Part shown: positions 53,577 to 63,820 of the stretch, piece by piece
How the letters are laid out: every line of letters begins with the position of its first letter
How positions within the stretch are numbered: the stretch's first letter is position 1
Source: Rhizobium sp. J15
GTDB lineage: Bacteria > Pseudomonadota > Alphaproteobacteria > Rhizobiales > Rhizobiaceae
Length of the DNA: 64,000 nt
Direction of reading: 5' to 3'
Assembly: GCF_002531825.1 (NCBI RefSeq)
Contig: NZ_NWSX01000001.1
Coordinates: 62,001 to 126,000, forward strand
Made by a program: the position numbers and the translations under genes
Notes under the pieces: model-generated
Told to the model about the DNA's origin: nothing
The model's input: the letters and a program-made list of their open reading frames with translations, nothing else
The model's database searches: none

Positions 53577-54284
53577 ATGAACGATCTAGAAAGCTGGCTT
53601 TCCGACTCCGCGATTCTCAGTCGAAAAAGCGCCTCGGAACTGGTTTTCGAGGAGTTGCGCAATCTCATTCTCTCCGGCCGGTTTGCCGCCGGTTCCAAGC
53701 TGCCGTCAGAAGCCAAGCTCGCCGGAAAATATGGCGTGAGCCGCCCGATCGTGCGCGAAGCGCTGCGCTCGCTGCAGATTTTGGGGCTGACGGAGACGCG
53801 AACGGGAAGCGGAACATATGTGCTCGCGACCGCCGGCGATGGAGATATCCGTTACGGCGATTATTCCGCGCGTGATCTGATGGAGGCGCGTCCCTTCGTC
53901 GAGGTATCCGCCGCTGGTTGGGCGGCGCTGCGTCGAAACGATGACGAGCTGTCGCGGTTGCTGAAATTTTGCGACAAGATGGAGCAGGAAGAAGATACCG
54001 AGGCCTGGGTGCGGCTGGATTCGGATTTTCACGGGCTGATCGCGGAGGCATCGAAGAACGCTGTCTTCCGCGATATCGTCGATGACGTTCGCGAGGCGAT
54101 GGCGCAGCAATCCGGGCTGCTGACCGTCTTGGGGCCGCGGCGTCAGGCGTCGAACGAAGAGCATCGAGCAATTGTCGAAGCCATCCGGAAAGGGTCGGAG
54201 GCCGAGGCGAGGGCCGCAATGGAAATCCATCTTAAAAAGGTCGAGGCGGCGGTCAATCGCATCATCGGAGCCGAACCGCGATAA
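53577..54284 (+). CDS. GntR/FadR-family transcriptional regulator (copy 2)
   Basis: The 235-residue protein, MNDLESWLSDSAILSRKS, has the winged helix LPSEAKLAGKYGVSRPIVREALRSLQILGLTETRTGSGTYV, and an FCD domain with ARDLMEARPFVEVSAAGWAALR and RLDSDFHGLIAEASKNAVFRD. It aligns with copy 1 along its length without gaps in the core, so the two arose by tandem duplication. It lies 276 bp upstream of ansP in the same direction. It is therefore a candidate for the regulator of the asparagine genes, while copy 1 may serve the ABC operon. Confidence 0.9.
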   Translation: MNDLESWLSDSAILSRKSASELVFEELRNLILSGRFAAGSKLPSEAKLAGKYGVSRPIVREALRSLQILGLTETRTGSGTYVLATAGDGDIRYGDYSARDLMEARPFVEVSAAGWAALRRNDDELSRLLKFCDKMEQEEDTEAWVRLDSDFHGLIAEASKNAVFRDIVDDVREAMAQQSGLLTVLGPRRQASNEEHRAIVEAIRKGSEAEARAAMEIHLKKVEAAVNRIIGAEPR

Positions 54285-54377
54285 GCTTCCCCGAAGCCTT
54301 GCACGCGATCTTTCATCCGCTCCTTCCCTTCGGTTTTTGTTTCCGCGCATATCGTTGCCGCGTGATGCCTTGTCGTG

Positions 54378-54412
54378 GCCAGGCGTCAGCAACTGCTGAT
54401 GGGCTGCCTGGC
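54378..54412. promoter_or_regulatory. nested inverted repeat upstream of ansP
   Basis: An outer pair GCCAGGC/GCCTGGC (54378-54384, 54406-54412) encloses a perfect inner palindrome TCAGCA-AC-TGCTGA (54386-54399). It lies 149 bp before ansP and 94 bp after the copy-2 regulator stop. It could be an operator or a leader/terminator hairpin. The rest of the gap 54285-54560 holds no gene. Confidence 0.45.
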
Positions 54413-54560
54413 TCCCGTATACATGATCGAACGAAAGCCCCTTGACGGAGGCGCGCCTTTCCATCTATTCCCAAAGCTGTCAGACCGCATGGCAGATTAA
54501 CATGTTGTGATAGCTGTGTGGAGGGGCGGCCGGGAGGTTGCCGAACCCATAGGGAGGAGA

Positions 54561-56033
54561 ATGACAGTCATGGAATCCACCAGAACCGAGGCCGATGGCC
54601 AAGTTTTCGCCGAGGAGGATCTCGGCTACCACAAGGCACTGAAGCCGCGGCAGATACAGATGATCGCCATCGGCGGCGCCATCGGCACGGGGCTGTTTCT
54701 CGGCGCCGGCGGCCGGCTTGCCGCTGCCGGTCCGGCGCTCGTGCTGGTCTATGCCCTGTGCGGCTTTTTCGCTTTTCTCGTTCTCAGGGCTCTGGGCGAA
54801 CTGATCGTCCATCGCCCGACCTCGGGCTCCTTCGTCTCCTATGCCCGGGAGTTTTACGGTGAAAAGCTCGCCTTCGCGGTCGGCTGGATGTATTGGCTGA
54901 CCTGGGCGATGACGGCGGTCGCCGACGTCACAGCGGTCGCCCTCTACATGAATTTCTTCAAGGCCTATGTCCCGTGGATCGCGATGATCGATCAGTGGGT
55001 GTTTGCGCTGGCGGCGCTCGTCCTCGTCCTCTCGATGAACCTGTTGTCGGTGAAAGTCTTCGGTGAACTGGAATTCTGGTTCAGCCTCGTCAAAGTTCTC
55101 GCCCTCGTCGTCTTCCTGATCGTCGGCGTCTACTTCGTCGTCACCGGCACGCCGATCGACGGCCATGTTCCGGGCCTCAACACGATCACCGATTTCGGCG
55201 GCATGTTCCCGAACAGCGTCTTGCCGGCGCTGGTGGTGATACAGGGCGTGGTTTTTGCCTATGCCTCGATCGAGCTGATCGGCACCGCCGCCGGTGAAAC
55301 CGAAAATGCCCGCAAGGTCATGCCGCGGGCGATCCGGACGGTCGTGCTGCGCCTGGTGATCTTCTATGTCGGCTCGGTCCTGTTGCTGTCTCTGCTGCTG
55401 CCCTATACCGCCTATAAGGGCGGCGAGAGCCCGTTCGTGACCTTCTTCGGCAAGATCGGCATCCAGGGCGCCGATGTCGTCATGAACCTCGTCGTGCTGA
55501 CCGCCGTCCTGTCGTCGCTCAATGCCGGCCTCTATTCGACGGGCCGCATCCTGCATTCCATGGCGATATCAGGTTCGGCCCCGGCCGCACTGGCAAAGAT
55601 GAACAGGTCCGGCGTGCCCTATGGCGGCATTGCGGTGACGGCTGTCGTGACCGCCTTCGGCGTCGTGCTGAACGCCGTCGTTCCGGCGGAGGCCTTCGAA
55701 ATCGGCCTGAATGTCGCCGCCCTCGGCATCATCGCCGCATGGGGCGTGATCGTCCTGTGCCAGCTCAAGCTGTGGCGGCTGTCGCGTCAGGGTAAGATGG
55801 CGCGGCCTGAATTCCGCATGTTCGGCGCGCCCTACACCGGCCTGCTGACGCTGGGCTTCCTTGCGGTCGTCGTGATCCTGATGGCGCTCGACTATCCCGT
55901 CGGCACCTACACGGTTGCCTCTCTGGCCCTGATCATTCCGGCGCTGGTGGTTGGCTGGCTGCTGATGCGTGAGCGCATCTACACGATTGCCGCCGAACAG
56001 GCTGAGGATCGCGGCGGTTTCGATCTGGCCTGA
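54561..56033 (+). CDS. ansP: L-asparagine permease AnsP
   Basis: The roughly 490-residue amino acid-polyamine-organocation transporter has 12 predicted membrane helices. The N-terminal cytoplasmic [31 protein letters not shown] holds the conserved substrate-binding GAIGTGLF stretch, and later segments include [20 protein letters not shown] and [28 protein letters not shown] directly precedes ATG 54561; ATG 54570 is an alternative. It is followed by asparaginase and aspartase genes, so asparagine uptake is the inferred role, as in the rhizobial ans operon. Confidence 0.9.
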   Translation: MTVMESTRTEADGQVFAEEDLGYHKALKPRQIQMIAIGGAIGTGLFLGAGGRLAAAGPALVLVYALCGFFAFLVLRALGELIVHRPTSGSFVSYAREFYGEKLAFAVGWMYWLTWAMTAVADVTAVALYMNFFKAYVPWIAMIDQWVFALAALVLVLSMNLLSVKVFGELEFWFSLVKVLALVVFLIVGVYFVVTGTPIDGHVPGLNTITDFGGMFPNSVLPALVVIQGVVFAYASIELIGTAAGETENARKVMPRAIRTVVLRLVIFYVGSVLLLSLLLPYTAYKGGESPFVTFFGKIGIQGADVVMNLVVLTAVLSSLNAGLYSTGRILHSMAISGSAPAALAKMNRSGVPYGGIAVTAVVTAFGVVLNAVVPAEAFEIGLNVAALGIIAAWGVIVLCQLKLWRLSRQGKMARPEFRMFGAPYTGLLTLGFLAVVVILMALDYPVGTYTVASLALIIPALVVGWLLMRERIYTIAAEQAEDRGGFDLA

Positions 56034-56103
56034 CAGCGCTCGATAGCCGGGCTTGCCCGGCGGCGAATGTCGCCGGGGGGATACGGCATGAATGGAGAGA
56101 GAA

Positions 56104-57204
56104 ATGACCCCGAGTGAGGATTTCGTCGTCACCGATCGTGGCGGGATCGTCGAGAACAGCCATCGTGTCCACGCGGCAGTCGTCGATGCAAAGGGCAGGC
56201 TGCTTTACGCGCTGGGTGATCCGGCACGCATGACGCTTGCCCGCTCCGCCGCCAAGCCGGCCCAGGCGCTTGCCATCCTGGAGACGGAGGGCGTCGAGCG
56301 TTTCGGCTTCGATGATGCGGATGTTGCGCTGATGTGCGCTTCCCACAGCAGCGAAGAGCGGCATATCGCGCGCACGCGGGCCATGCTGTCGAAGATCAAG
56401 GCCGAGGAGGCTGACCTTCGCTGCGGCGGCCATCCTTCGCTGTCGGAAACGGTGAACCGCGCCTGGATCAGGCGGGACTTTGCCCCGACGGCGGTTTGCA
56501 GCAATTGCTCGGGCAAGCATGTCGGCATGCTTGCCGGCGCCCGGGCGATCGGAGCCGGCATGGAAGACTACCATCTGCCGGACCATCCGATGCAGGGGAG
56601 GGTCAAGCGCACCGTCGCCGAACTCTGCGATCTGGACGCCCAGGACGTCGAATGGGGGATCGACGGATGCAATCTTCCGACCCCTGCTTTTCCGTTGGAT
56701 CGGCTCGCACGCCTCTACGCCAAGCTTGCGGCGGCGGATGGGGACGATGCGCGCACGGACCTGCCGGCGCGAGACGCAGCGCTGGCTCGCATTTTCCGGG
56801 CGATGGTGCGCTACCCCGAAATGGTCGCGGGCGAGGGGCGCTACTGCACGGCGCTGATGCGCGCATATAACGGTGCCCTCATCGGCAAGCTCGGCGCCGA
56901 TGCCAGCTACGCGATCGGCGTACGGGCTTCGGACGAAACCCGGCGATTGGGGGCGGACGGTGCGCTCGGCATCTCGGTCAAGATCGAGGACGGCAACGTC
57001 GAAATCCTCTACGCCGTCGTGACGGAGATCCTTGAGCGGCTCGGCATCGCTTCGCCTGATATCCGCAGCCAGCTTGCGGCGTTCCATCATCCCCAGCGTG
57101 TGAACACCATGGGTGTTACGACAGGCGGCGTGTCCTTTCCGTTCAAGCTGCGTGGATCCGTGCCGGGCGAGGGTGCTTCCCGTCTTGTTGCTCCGGCCCG
57201 ATGA
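56104..57204 (+). CDS. ansA: L-asparaginase II, R. etli type
   Basis: The 366-residue protein hydrolyses L-asparagine to aspartate and ammonia. It belongs to the class typified by the R. etli inducible asparaginase, unrelated to the E. coli enzymes. The known key residues fall at the same numbers: Ser48 and Lys51 in ARSAAKP, Ser80 in CASHSSE, and the zinc ligands Cys135, Lys138 (CSNCSGK) and Cys189 (DGCNLP). The second catalytic Lys is at 262 here, one less than the reported 263, through a one-residue gap. ATG 56104 is the start, after GGAGAG. It lies between the permease and aspartase genes. Confidence 0.95.
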   Translation: MTPSEDFVVTDRGGIVENSHRVHAAVVDAKGRLLYALGDPARMTLARSAAKPAQALAILETEGVERFGFDDADVALMCASHSSEERHIARTRAMLSKIKAEEADLRCGGHPSLSETVNRAWIRRDFAPTAVCSNCSGKHVGMLAGARAIGAGMEDYHLPDHPMQGRVKRTVAELCDLDAQDVEWGIDGCNLPTPAFPLDRLARLYAKLAAADGDDARTDLPARDAALARIFRAMVRYPEMVAGEGRYCTALMRAYNGALIGKLGADASYAIGVRASDETRRLGADGALGISVKIEDGNVEILYAVVTEILERLGIASPDIRSQLAAFHHPQRVNTMGVTTGGVSFPFKLRGSVPGEGASRLVAPAR

Positions 57205-57305
57205 CATAGTCCGGACGCGGCAATTCTGCCGCGTTTTCACCCATCATCTTTTCCGGCCTGCCGCTGCTGTTCAGGCCTGCGGCGCCGCTTCTCGAAAGTC
57301 CCGCC

Positions 57306-58733
<1,428 letters not shown>

Positions 58734-58779
58734 GGCATGCGGCGCATTTTGCTTCCGGGCGACACTCATATGTGGGCGA

Positions 58780-59709
58780 TCACGCCGCCTTTGCTTGCGG
58801 CTTGGCAGCCTTGACATGGGTTACGCTGCGGCGGCCGTCGATGCTGACGGGAACATCACCGTCAACCGTGGCGCGGCGCACGACCCGATGCTGGTCGCCA
58901 TAATCGTTGACGGCATAGTGCTGGGTGGCGCGGTTGTCCCAGATCGCAACATCTCCGGCCCGCCAGCGCCAGCGCACGGTATTTTCCGGGGCGGTGACGT
59001 AGGACTGGAACACCTCGTAGAGTTTCGCGGAGTCGCTCTTCGAAACGCCGACCAGGCGCTGAACGAAATTGCCGAGCAGAAGCGATCTTTCGCCGGTTTC
59101 CGGATGGACACGCACGACCGGATGCTCGGTCTCGTAGATGGTCGAGGTGAAAATCTCTTCGAAATGCTTCTTCTCTTCGGCGGTGGCGCGAGGGCGCACG
59201 GCAGCATAGTCATAGGCATTGCTGTGGATGGCCCACAGATTGTCCGCCAGCAATTTGAGCGATGCCGGCAGGCTTTCATATGCGGCATGGGTGTTGGACC
59301 AGATCGTGTCGCCGCCGGCTGCCGGAATGACGACGCCGCGCAGCACGGAGAATTTGGGATAGGCATCGACGAAGGTGACGTCGGTGTGCCACTGGTCCGC
59401 CCTGCCGCCGCCACGGCTGGAATCGAGGTTGAGGATGGAAGCCGTGCCGGCCACCGGTCCCTGGGTCGGATGCGGCACGAGATCGCCGAGGCGCCGTGCG
59501 AAGGCTTCCTGTTCGGAATCGTCGAGATGTCCCTGATCGCGGAAGAAGATCACCTTGTGCTTCAAGAGAAGCTGGTTGATCGCTGCCACCGCTGCATCCG
59601 AAAGGTCGCCGCCGAGGCGGATACCCCTGATTTCGGCTCCGACACGGCCGGTCAGCGGCACGACGTCGGACTCTGGAATGATCTGATTGACGAGAACCGG
59701 ATTGCTCAT
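58780..59709 (-). CDS. TauD/TfdA-family Fe(II)/2-oxoglutarate dioxygenase
   Basis: The 309-residue protein starts MSNPVLVNQIIPESDVVPLT at ATG 59709 after AGGAGA. The iron triad is His108 and Asp110 in QWHTDVTF and His264 in WDNRATQHYAVNDY; the 2-oxoglutarate Arg lies in DQHRVVRRATV. The sequence resembles taurine dioxygenase and the alkylsulfatase AtsK, with GRVGAEIRGI, FFRDQGHL and VRVHPETGERSLLLGNFVQ. It probably releases sulfite or sulfate from an organosulfur compound. It is divergent from a CMD-like gene, and a 13-bp palindrome lies in its leader. Confidence 0.9.
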   Translation of the reverse strand: MSNPVLVNQIIPESDVVPLTGRVGAEIRGIRLGGDLSDAAVAAINQLLLKHKVIFFRDQGHLDDSEQEAFARRLGDLVPHPTQGPVAGTASILNLDSSRGGGRADQWHTDVTFVDAYPKFSVLRGVVIPAAGGDTIWSNTHAAYESLPASLKLLADNLWAIHSNAYDYAAVRPRATAEEKKHFEEIFTSTIYETEHPVVRVHPETGERSLLLGNFVQRLVGVSKSDSAKLYEVFQSYVTAPENTVRWRWRAGDVAIWDNRATQHYAVNDYGDQHRVVRRATVDGDVPVSIDGRRSVTHVKAAKPQAKAA

Positions 59710-59739
59710 GGAAATCTCCTGTTGATTTGGAAGAAGTCG

Positions 59740-59752
59740 GCAGGTCACCTGC
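59740..59752. promoter_or_regulatory. 13-bp palindrome in the dioxygenase leader
   Basis: GCAGGT-C-ACCTGC is perfect and lies 30 bp before the dioxygenase start. The remaining part of the 298-bp divergent gap (59710-60007) is AT-rich at 59818-59870, probably the promoter region; no gene is seen there. Confidence 0.4.
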
Positions 59753-60007
59753 GCCCAAGGATGCATCCGTTGGGCGTTCGAAATCTCAGCGTTGAAGTCG
59801 ACAGGGCTATGGAACCGTATAATCTATAAAATCAGTAGACAATAATTTCTAATTTTGGCTGTTTTCCTGAAATAGCCGTCTTCGATTTCCTCGCCGGCAG
59901 GGAGGCTGGCGGCCGTTATCATTTCTTCGTATCTTCCGCCGGCAGCGTGGGATCGCCGAGCCAACCATGCTTGAGGCCTGAGATCGGCGCCCGGAAAGGA
60001 ACTTTCG

Positions 60008-60415
60008 ATGGCAACAGTCAAACTTCTGTCGGACCAAGAGGCCGCAGCCATTCCGGCCGTGCAAGCCGTGTTCGGCGACATCAGGGCGACCCGCAAGACT
60101 GATTTCATCAACAATTTCTGGCGGGCTCTCGCCAACGATCCCGCAAATCTCAAGCGGGTATGGGAGACGCTGAAATCGGTCATGACGGTCGAAGGCGCGC
60201 TCGATCCGCTGACGCGCGAGATGATCTACATAGCGGTATCGACGGCCAATGCCTGCCAATACTGCATCCAATCCCACACCGCCGCCGCCCGAGCGCGGGG
60301 GATGACCGATGCCCAGCACGGCGAACTCCTGACGATCATCGGCCTTGCCGCACAGACAAACCATCTCGCTCTCGCCATGCAGGTTCCGTCCGATCCGGAA
60401 TTCGAGGTGCGATAG
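60008..60415 (+). CDS. carboxymuconolactone decarboxylase / AhpD-like protein
   Basis: The 135-residue helical protein has the AhpD-like redox motif CQYCIQSH near residue 85, with the CxxC and following His, preceded by ALDPLTREMIYIAVSTAN. An N-terminal KTDFINNFWRALANDPANLKRVWETLK completes the CMD fold. AAAGGA precedes the ATG. Such proteins act as alkylhydroperoxidase-like thiol peroxidases. Being divergent from the TauD-like gene suggests a link to oxidative or organosulfur metabolism, but this is inference. Confidence 0.88.
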   Translation: MATVKLLSDQEAAAIPAVQAVFGDIRATRKTDFINNFWRALANDPANLKRVWETLKSVMTVEGALDPLTREMIYIAVSTANACQYCIQSHTAAARARGMTDAQHGELLTIIGLAAQTNHLALAMQVPSDPEFEVR

Positions 60416-60678
60416 GAAACGACGGGCTCGGCGCGCGCATCCGGCATATTGTTTCCATCGCGGTGAATGCGAAGTGCAGGCAGTCAGCACAACTTAGAGA
60501 GTAAAAAGTAGCAATCTAAGATTGTAAAAGTGGCATAATACATGTTATGGAACATACCGGTATCAAGCAGACGCGTGGCGGTACACGGCTGAGCCCGCAA
60601 ACCGACAAATGTCGGGAACTGTTGAGCCCGATGTATGCCAATTCCTGTCGCCCCATTTCGTCACTCTAGGAATGTGCC
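60416..60678. other. 263-bp intergenic region with two small palindromes
   Basis: It separates the CMD-like gene from the convergent TetR gene. It contains CAATCT-A-AGATTG at 60512-60524 and a CCGACA-AA-TGTCGG hairpin at 60602-60615, which may help end transcription. No gene is seen. Confidence 0.4.
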
Positions 60679-61278
60679 TTAGATGTCGCGGCCAGCGGCG
60701 ATCAGCGCGTGCGCGGCATCGCGGAGCAAACCCGTCGCCTCGCCGGGTTCGAAGACCTGCATGCTGACAAAGGCGCCGTTGATCAGGACCGCGAGCTGCC
60801 CGGCAAGCCGGTCGGGCGCAGCAACCGCCAGTTTGCCGGCGATGGTCTTTAGGCGGCGCCGCATTTCGCGCATATGGGCATCGGCGACCTTGCGGGCCGG
60901 GTGACCGGCTTCCGGAAACTCGGCAGCGGTGTTGATCTGCGGGCAGCCTCGGTAATTGTCGCGCCCGACCCGTTCGCCGATCCACTCGAAATGGGCGTCG
61001 AGTTCGGCCGAAGCGTCATCCGCATGTTGCGTGCTCACCCGGTCCCAAGTGCTCCAGAAATCCAGATCCTCGCGCTTGAGAAAGGCGGCAATCAAATCGT
61101 CCTTTGTGCCGAAATGGCGGTAAAGACTGGTCTTGGCGACACCGGATTTTTCCACCACCAGATCGACACCAACGGCGCGGACGCCGCGCCGGTAGAAGAG
61201 CTCCGATGCCGTCTCGAGAATTCTGTCCCGGACTTCGTTCACGACAGGGGCCGATGCGTTCGCTGTGCTTTTCGTCAT
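60679..61278 (-). CDS. TetR/AcrR family transcriptional regulator
   Basis: The 199-residue protein has a typical TetR helix-turn-helix: RDRILETASELFYRRGVRAVGVDLVVEKSGVAKTSLYRHFGTKDDLIAAFL, residues 17-67. The C-terminal ligand domain has NYRGCPQINTAAEFPEAGHPARKVADAH, as in the YcdC/TetR_C subgroup. It is divergent from the saccharopine-dehydrogenase-like gene, with a 44-bp double operator between them. It most probably represses both genes until a small ligand binds. Confidence 0.9.
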   Translation of the reverse strand: MTKSTANASAPVVNEVRDRILETASELFYRRGVRAVGVDLVVEKSGVAKTSLYRHFGTKDDLIAAFLKREDLDFWSTWDRVSTQHADDASAELDAHFEWIGERVGRDNYRGCPQINTAAEFPEAGHPARKVADAHMREMRRRLKTIAGKLAVAAPDRLAGQLAVLINGAFVSMQVFEPGEATGLLRDAAHALIAAGRDI

Positions 61279-61317
61279 TCGCTTATCTCCAATTCAGGCA
61301 CACTAGCAGAAAGTTTG

Positions 61318-61368
61318 TTGACACGCTACAGACCTGTCTGTTTTATAGAAGACAGACAGGTCTGTAGC
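61318..61368. promoter_or_regulatory. promoter overlapped by a 44-bp double TetR operator
   Basis: Two perfect 16-bp arms, GCTACAGACCTGTCTG (61325-61340) and its reverse complement (61353-61368), flank a 12-bp spacer. Each arm contains ACAGAC-NN-GTCTGT, itself a palindromic half-unit, so two dimers could bind. A TTGACA -35 at 61318 and TTTTAT/TATAGA near 61341-61349 place the first site in the promoter spacer, which would block transcription when bound. Confidence 0.8.
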
Positions 61369-61381
61369 GCAAGAGGAAGCA

Positions 61382-62440
61382 ATGACCATGGATCACGCCG
61401 ACATCATCAGAACATCCCAAGCCGTCGCGGTCTTCGGCGCCAACGGCCATACCGGCCGGTTTGTCGTCGCCGAGCTGTTGCGGCGCGGGCTGAAACCGAT
61501 TGCCATCGGACGGAGTATCGAGCGGCTGGCGGAAGCGGGTTTTCCGGACCGTGGCGTCGAATGCCGCGAAGCAGCGATAGAGGATGACGCGGCGCTCGAC
61601 AGGGCTCTCGCCGAAGCTGCGGTGGTCATCAACTGCGCCGGCCCGTTCATGGAGACGGCCGATGCGGTCATAGGTGCCGCGTTGCGGGCCGGCATCCACT
61701 ATCTCGACGTGACCGCTGAGCAGCCGAGCGCGCAGGCCACGTTCGACCGGCATGGTGCTGCTGCCGAAACAGCGGGCGTAGTCGTCATCCCGGCCATGGG
61801 ATTTTACGGCGGCCTGGCCGATCTGCTGGTGTCAGCGCTGATGGACGAATGGCAGGACGCAGACACTGTCGAAATTCGCGTCGCGCTCGACAGCTGGTTG
61901 CCCACAAAGGGCACGCGCGTGACGGGGGAGAAGAACAAGGCACAGCGCCTGGCCGTCAACGGCGGGCAGCTTGGGCCTGTGCCTCAGCCGGCGGCCGAGA
62001 TAGTGTCTGTTTTACCAGCCCCGTTCGGCCGGCAGACATTCGTCGAGCTTCCATTTTCCGAAGTGCCGCTCATCGCCCGCCACATCAGGACAAGGGAGTT
62101 GCATACCTTCCTCAGCACGACAGCGCTGCGAGATGTTCGCGATCCATCAACGCCCCCGCCCCAGGCCATCGATGAAACCGGGCGTTCGGCGCAGCGCTTC
62201 GTCGTTGAAGCGATCGTCACGCGAGGCGACCTGCGCCGCCGAATTCTCGCCCAGGGACAGGACATCTATGCCGTCACGGCGCCGATCATCTGCGAAGCAG
62301 TCCAGCGCATCCTGTCGGGCGACGTCCGCGATACCGGCGCGAAACCACCGGCTGCGGTCTTTGATGCTGCGGGTTTCCTGCGGGCGCTCGGCTCGAACCT
62401 GCTGGTTGAGACATCGGAAACCTCAAATCTTCGCGCATAA
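61382..62440 (+). CDS. saccharopine dehydrogenase-like NAD(P)-binding oxidoreductase
   Basis: The 352-residue protein has an N-terminal Rossmann fold: VAVFGANGHTGRFVVAELLRRGLKPIAIGRS near residue 15, CREAAIEDDAALDRALAEAAVVINCAGPFMETADAVIGAAL, and IHYLDVTAEQ. This matches the saccharopine-dehydrogenase NADP-binding family, related to trans-acting enoyl reductases. Its true substrate is unknown; lysine synthesis is unlikely as it is a single gene under a TetR repressor. It starts within 14 bp of the operator, and a strong hairpin follows its end. Confidence 0.8.
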   Translation: MTMDHADIIRTSQAVAVFGANGHTGRFVVAELLRRGLKPIAIGRSIERLAEAGFPDRGVECREAAIEDDAALDRALAEAAVVINCAGPFMETADAVIGAALRAGIHYLDVTAEQPSAQATFDRHGAAAETAGVVVIPAMGFYGGLADLLVSALMDEWQDADTVEIRVALDSWLPTKGTRVTGEKNKAQRLAVNGGQLGPVPQPAAEIVSVLPAPFGRQTFVELPFSEVPLIARHIRTRELHTFLSTTALRDVRDPSTPPPQAIDETGRSAQRFVVEAIVTRGDLRRRILAQGQDIYAVTAPIICEAVQRILSGDVRDTGAKPPAAVFDAAGFLRALGSNLLVETSETSNLRA

Positions 62441-62580
62441 CTCGGGGAGACCTTTACTCGGCGAAACCTCCGCATTCCGTGAGAAACCACGGACCTTGAT
62501 CTTACGGGGCGTCGCAAGGTCGCGCGTTCGCAATAGCCCGATATGACAATTGCCAGTCAAATCGCCGGGCCGATGCGGCC

Positions 62581-62602
62581 CGGCGGGGAGGCCTCCCCGC
62601 CG
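62581..62602. terminator. bidirectional terminator-like 22-bp palindrome
   Basis: CGGCGGGGAGG/CCTCCCCGCCG is perfect, and GATGC/GCATC extend it with a bulge. It lies between two convergent genes (61382-62440 and 62622-63509). No T-run follows, so termination efficiency is uncertain. Confidence 0.6.
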
Positions 62603-62621
62603 CATCAGGTCACTGCCTTTC

Positions 62622-63509
62622 TCAAACGAGATATTTCTTGAACCAGTCGACCGTCCGCTGCCATGCGAGCGTGGCGGCCGCTTCGTCGTAGCGCGGCGTG
62701 GAATCGTTGTGGAAACCGTGGTTGACGTCGGGATAGACATAGGCCTCGTAGGTCGTCCCTGCTGATTTCAGCGCCGCTTCATAGGCCGGCCAGCCTTCGT
62801 TGATCCCCTTGTCCAGCCCGGCATAATGAAGAAGCAAGGGAGCCTTGATCTTCGGCACGTCCTCGGCGCGCGGCTGACGGCCGTAGAAGGGCACGGCGGC
62901 GGCAAGCTCGGGATAGGCGACCGCCGCAGCGTTGGAAACGCCGCCGCCATAGCAGAAGCCGGTGATGCCGACCTTGCCGGTGGTGAGATCGCTCTGCATC
63001 AGGAACTCGACCGCAGCGAAGAAGTCGTTCATCAGCTTTTCTGGGTCCACCTTCTGCTGAAGTTCTCGTCCCTTTTCGTCATTGCCGGGATAGCCGCCGA
63101 CCGAAGTCAGTCCATCCGGCGCAAGGGCGATGAAGCCGGCCTTGGCCACGCGCCGCGCCACATCTTCGATATAGGGGTTGAGGCCTCTGTTCTCGTGAAC
63201 GACGACCACGCCGGCAACCTTGCCCTCCGCTTTTGCGGGGCGCACGAGATAGGCGCGGACGTCTCCGTTTCCTTTGGGCGAGGGATAGGTGATGTATTCG
63301 GCAACGATGTCGGGATCGGTGAACTCGACTTGGGTCGCCAGCGCATAATTGGGGCTGAGCGATGCCAGAATGGCGGCGGCCGTCACGCCGCCGACCGCAA
63401 ACTTGGCGGCCCGGTCGAGAAACTCGCGTTTGGTGATCTTCCCGTGCGCATAATAATCGTAGAGTTCGAGAAGTTCCTGCGGGAAATCCTTGGCTGTCAT
63501 ACGGGTCAT
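62622..63509 (-). CDS. dienelactone hydrolase family protein with N-terminal Tat/Sec-like segment
   Basis: ATG 63509 ([20 protein letters not shown]) follows GGAGG; a longer upstream frame lacks homology. The 295-residue protein has a hydrophobic segment ([22 protein letters not shown], residues 37-58) after [10 protein letters not shown], which may act as an export signal. The DLH core follows: [26 protein letters not shown], Cys186 in [13 protein letters not shown], Asp233 in [12 protein letters not shown] and His264/His267 in [10 protein letters not shown]. Members hydrolyse dienelactones or other esters. The substrate and export route are not certain. Confidence 0.88.
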   Translation of the reverse strand: MTRMTAKDFPQELLELYDYYAHGKITKREFLDRAAKFAVGGVTAAAILASLSPNYALATQVEFTDPDIVAEYITYPSPKGNGDVRAYLVRPAKAEGKVAGVVVVHENRGLNPYIEDVARRVAKAGFIALAPDGLTSVGGYPGNDEKGRELQQKVDPEKLMNDFFAAVEFLMQSDLTTGKVGITGFCYGGGVSNAAAVAYPELAAAVPFYGRQPRAEDVPKIKAPLLLHYAGLDKGINEGWPAYEAALKSAGTTYEAYVYPDVNHGFHNDSTPRYDEAAATLAWQRTVDWFKKYLV

Positions 63510-63820
63510 GATGGCTCCTCCTTGCCTCGGGTTCTCACCGCATCCTACACGCGCGGGATCACGAGTCCTTTCAACCTTTCGCGAGCACTTGCGTGATCTT
63601 TCCCGGCTGTAATCGCGGCTTGCGGTGGCAGACGTTTGCATCCGCCGTCCGGCTTCGAGGCGCGGCCCTGTTCGCACGCGGCCCCTCGCGGCCCGGAATC
63701 GACAGCCGCCTATCGATCTATGAAAATTAATTTCATGCTTGTGCTTGGAGGCCCGTTTTCTATTGACGCCTCCTGTTTTTTGTCCCAACTTAAAGAAAAT
63801 AAATTACTTAAACTGGGAAC
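63510..63820. other. 311-bp intergenic region upstream of the last gene
   Basis: It holds GC-rich non-coding sequence up to about 63700 and then an AT-rich promoter-like stretch with a palindrome at 63720-63736 and TTGACG at 63763. No gene is seen. Confidence 0.45.
63720..63736. promoter_or_regulatory. 17-bp inverted repeat before the oxidoreductase gene
   Basis: Perfect arms ATGAAA/TTTCAT surround ATTAA, about 85 bp upstream of the ATG at 63821. It lies 26 bp before a TTGACG -35-like hexamer. It could be an operator of a sugar-responsive regulator. Confidence 0.45.
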
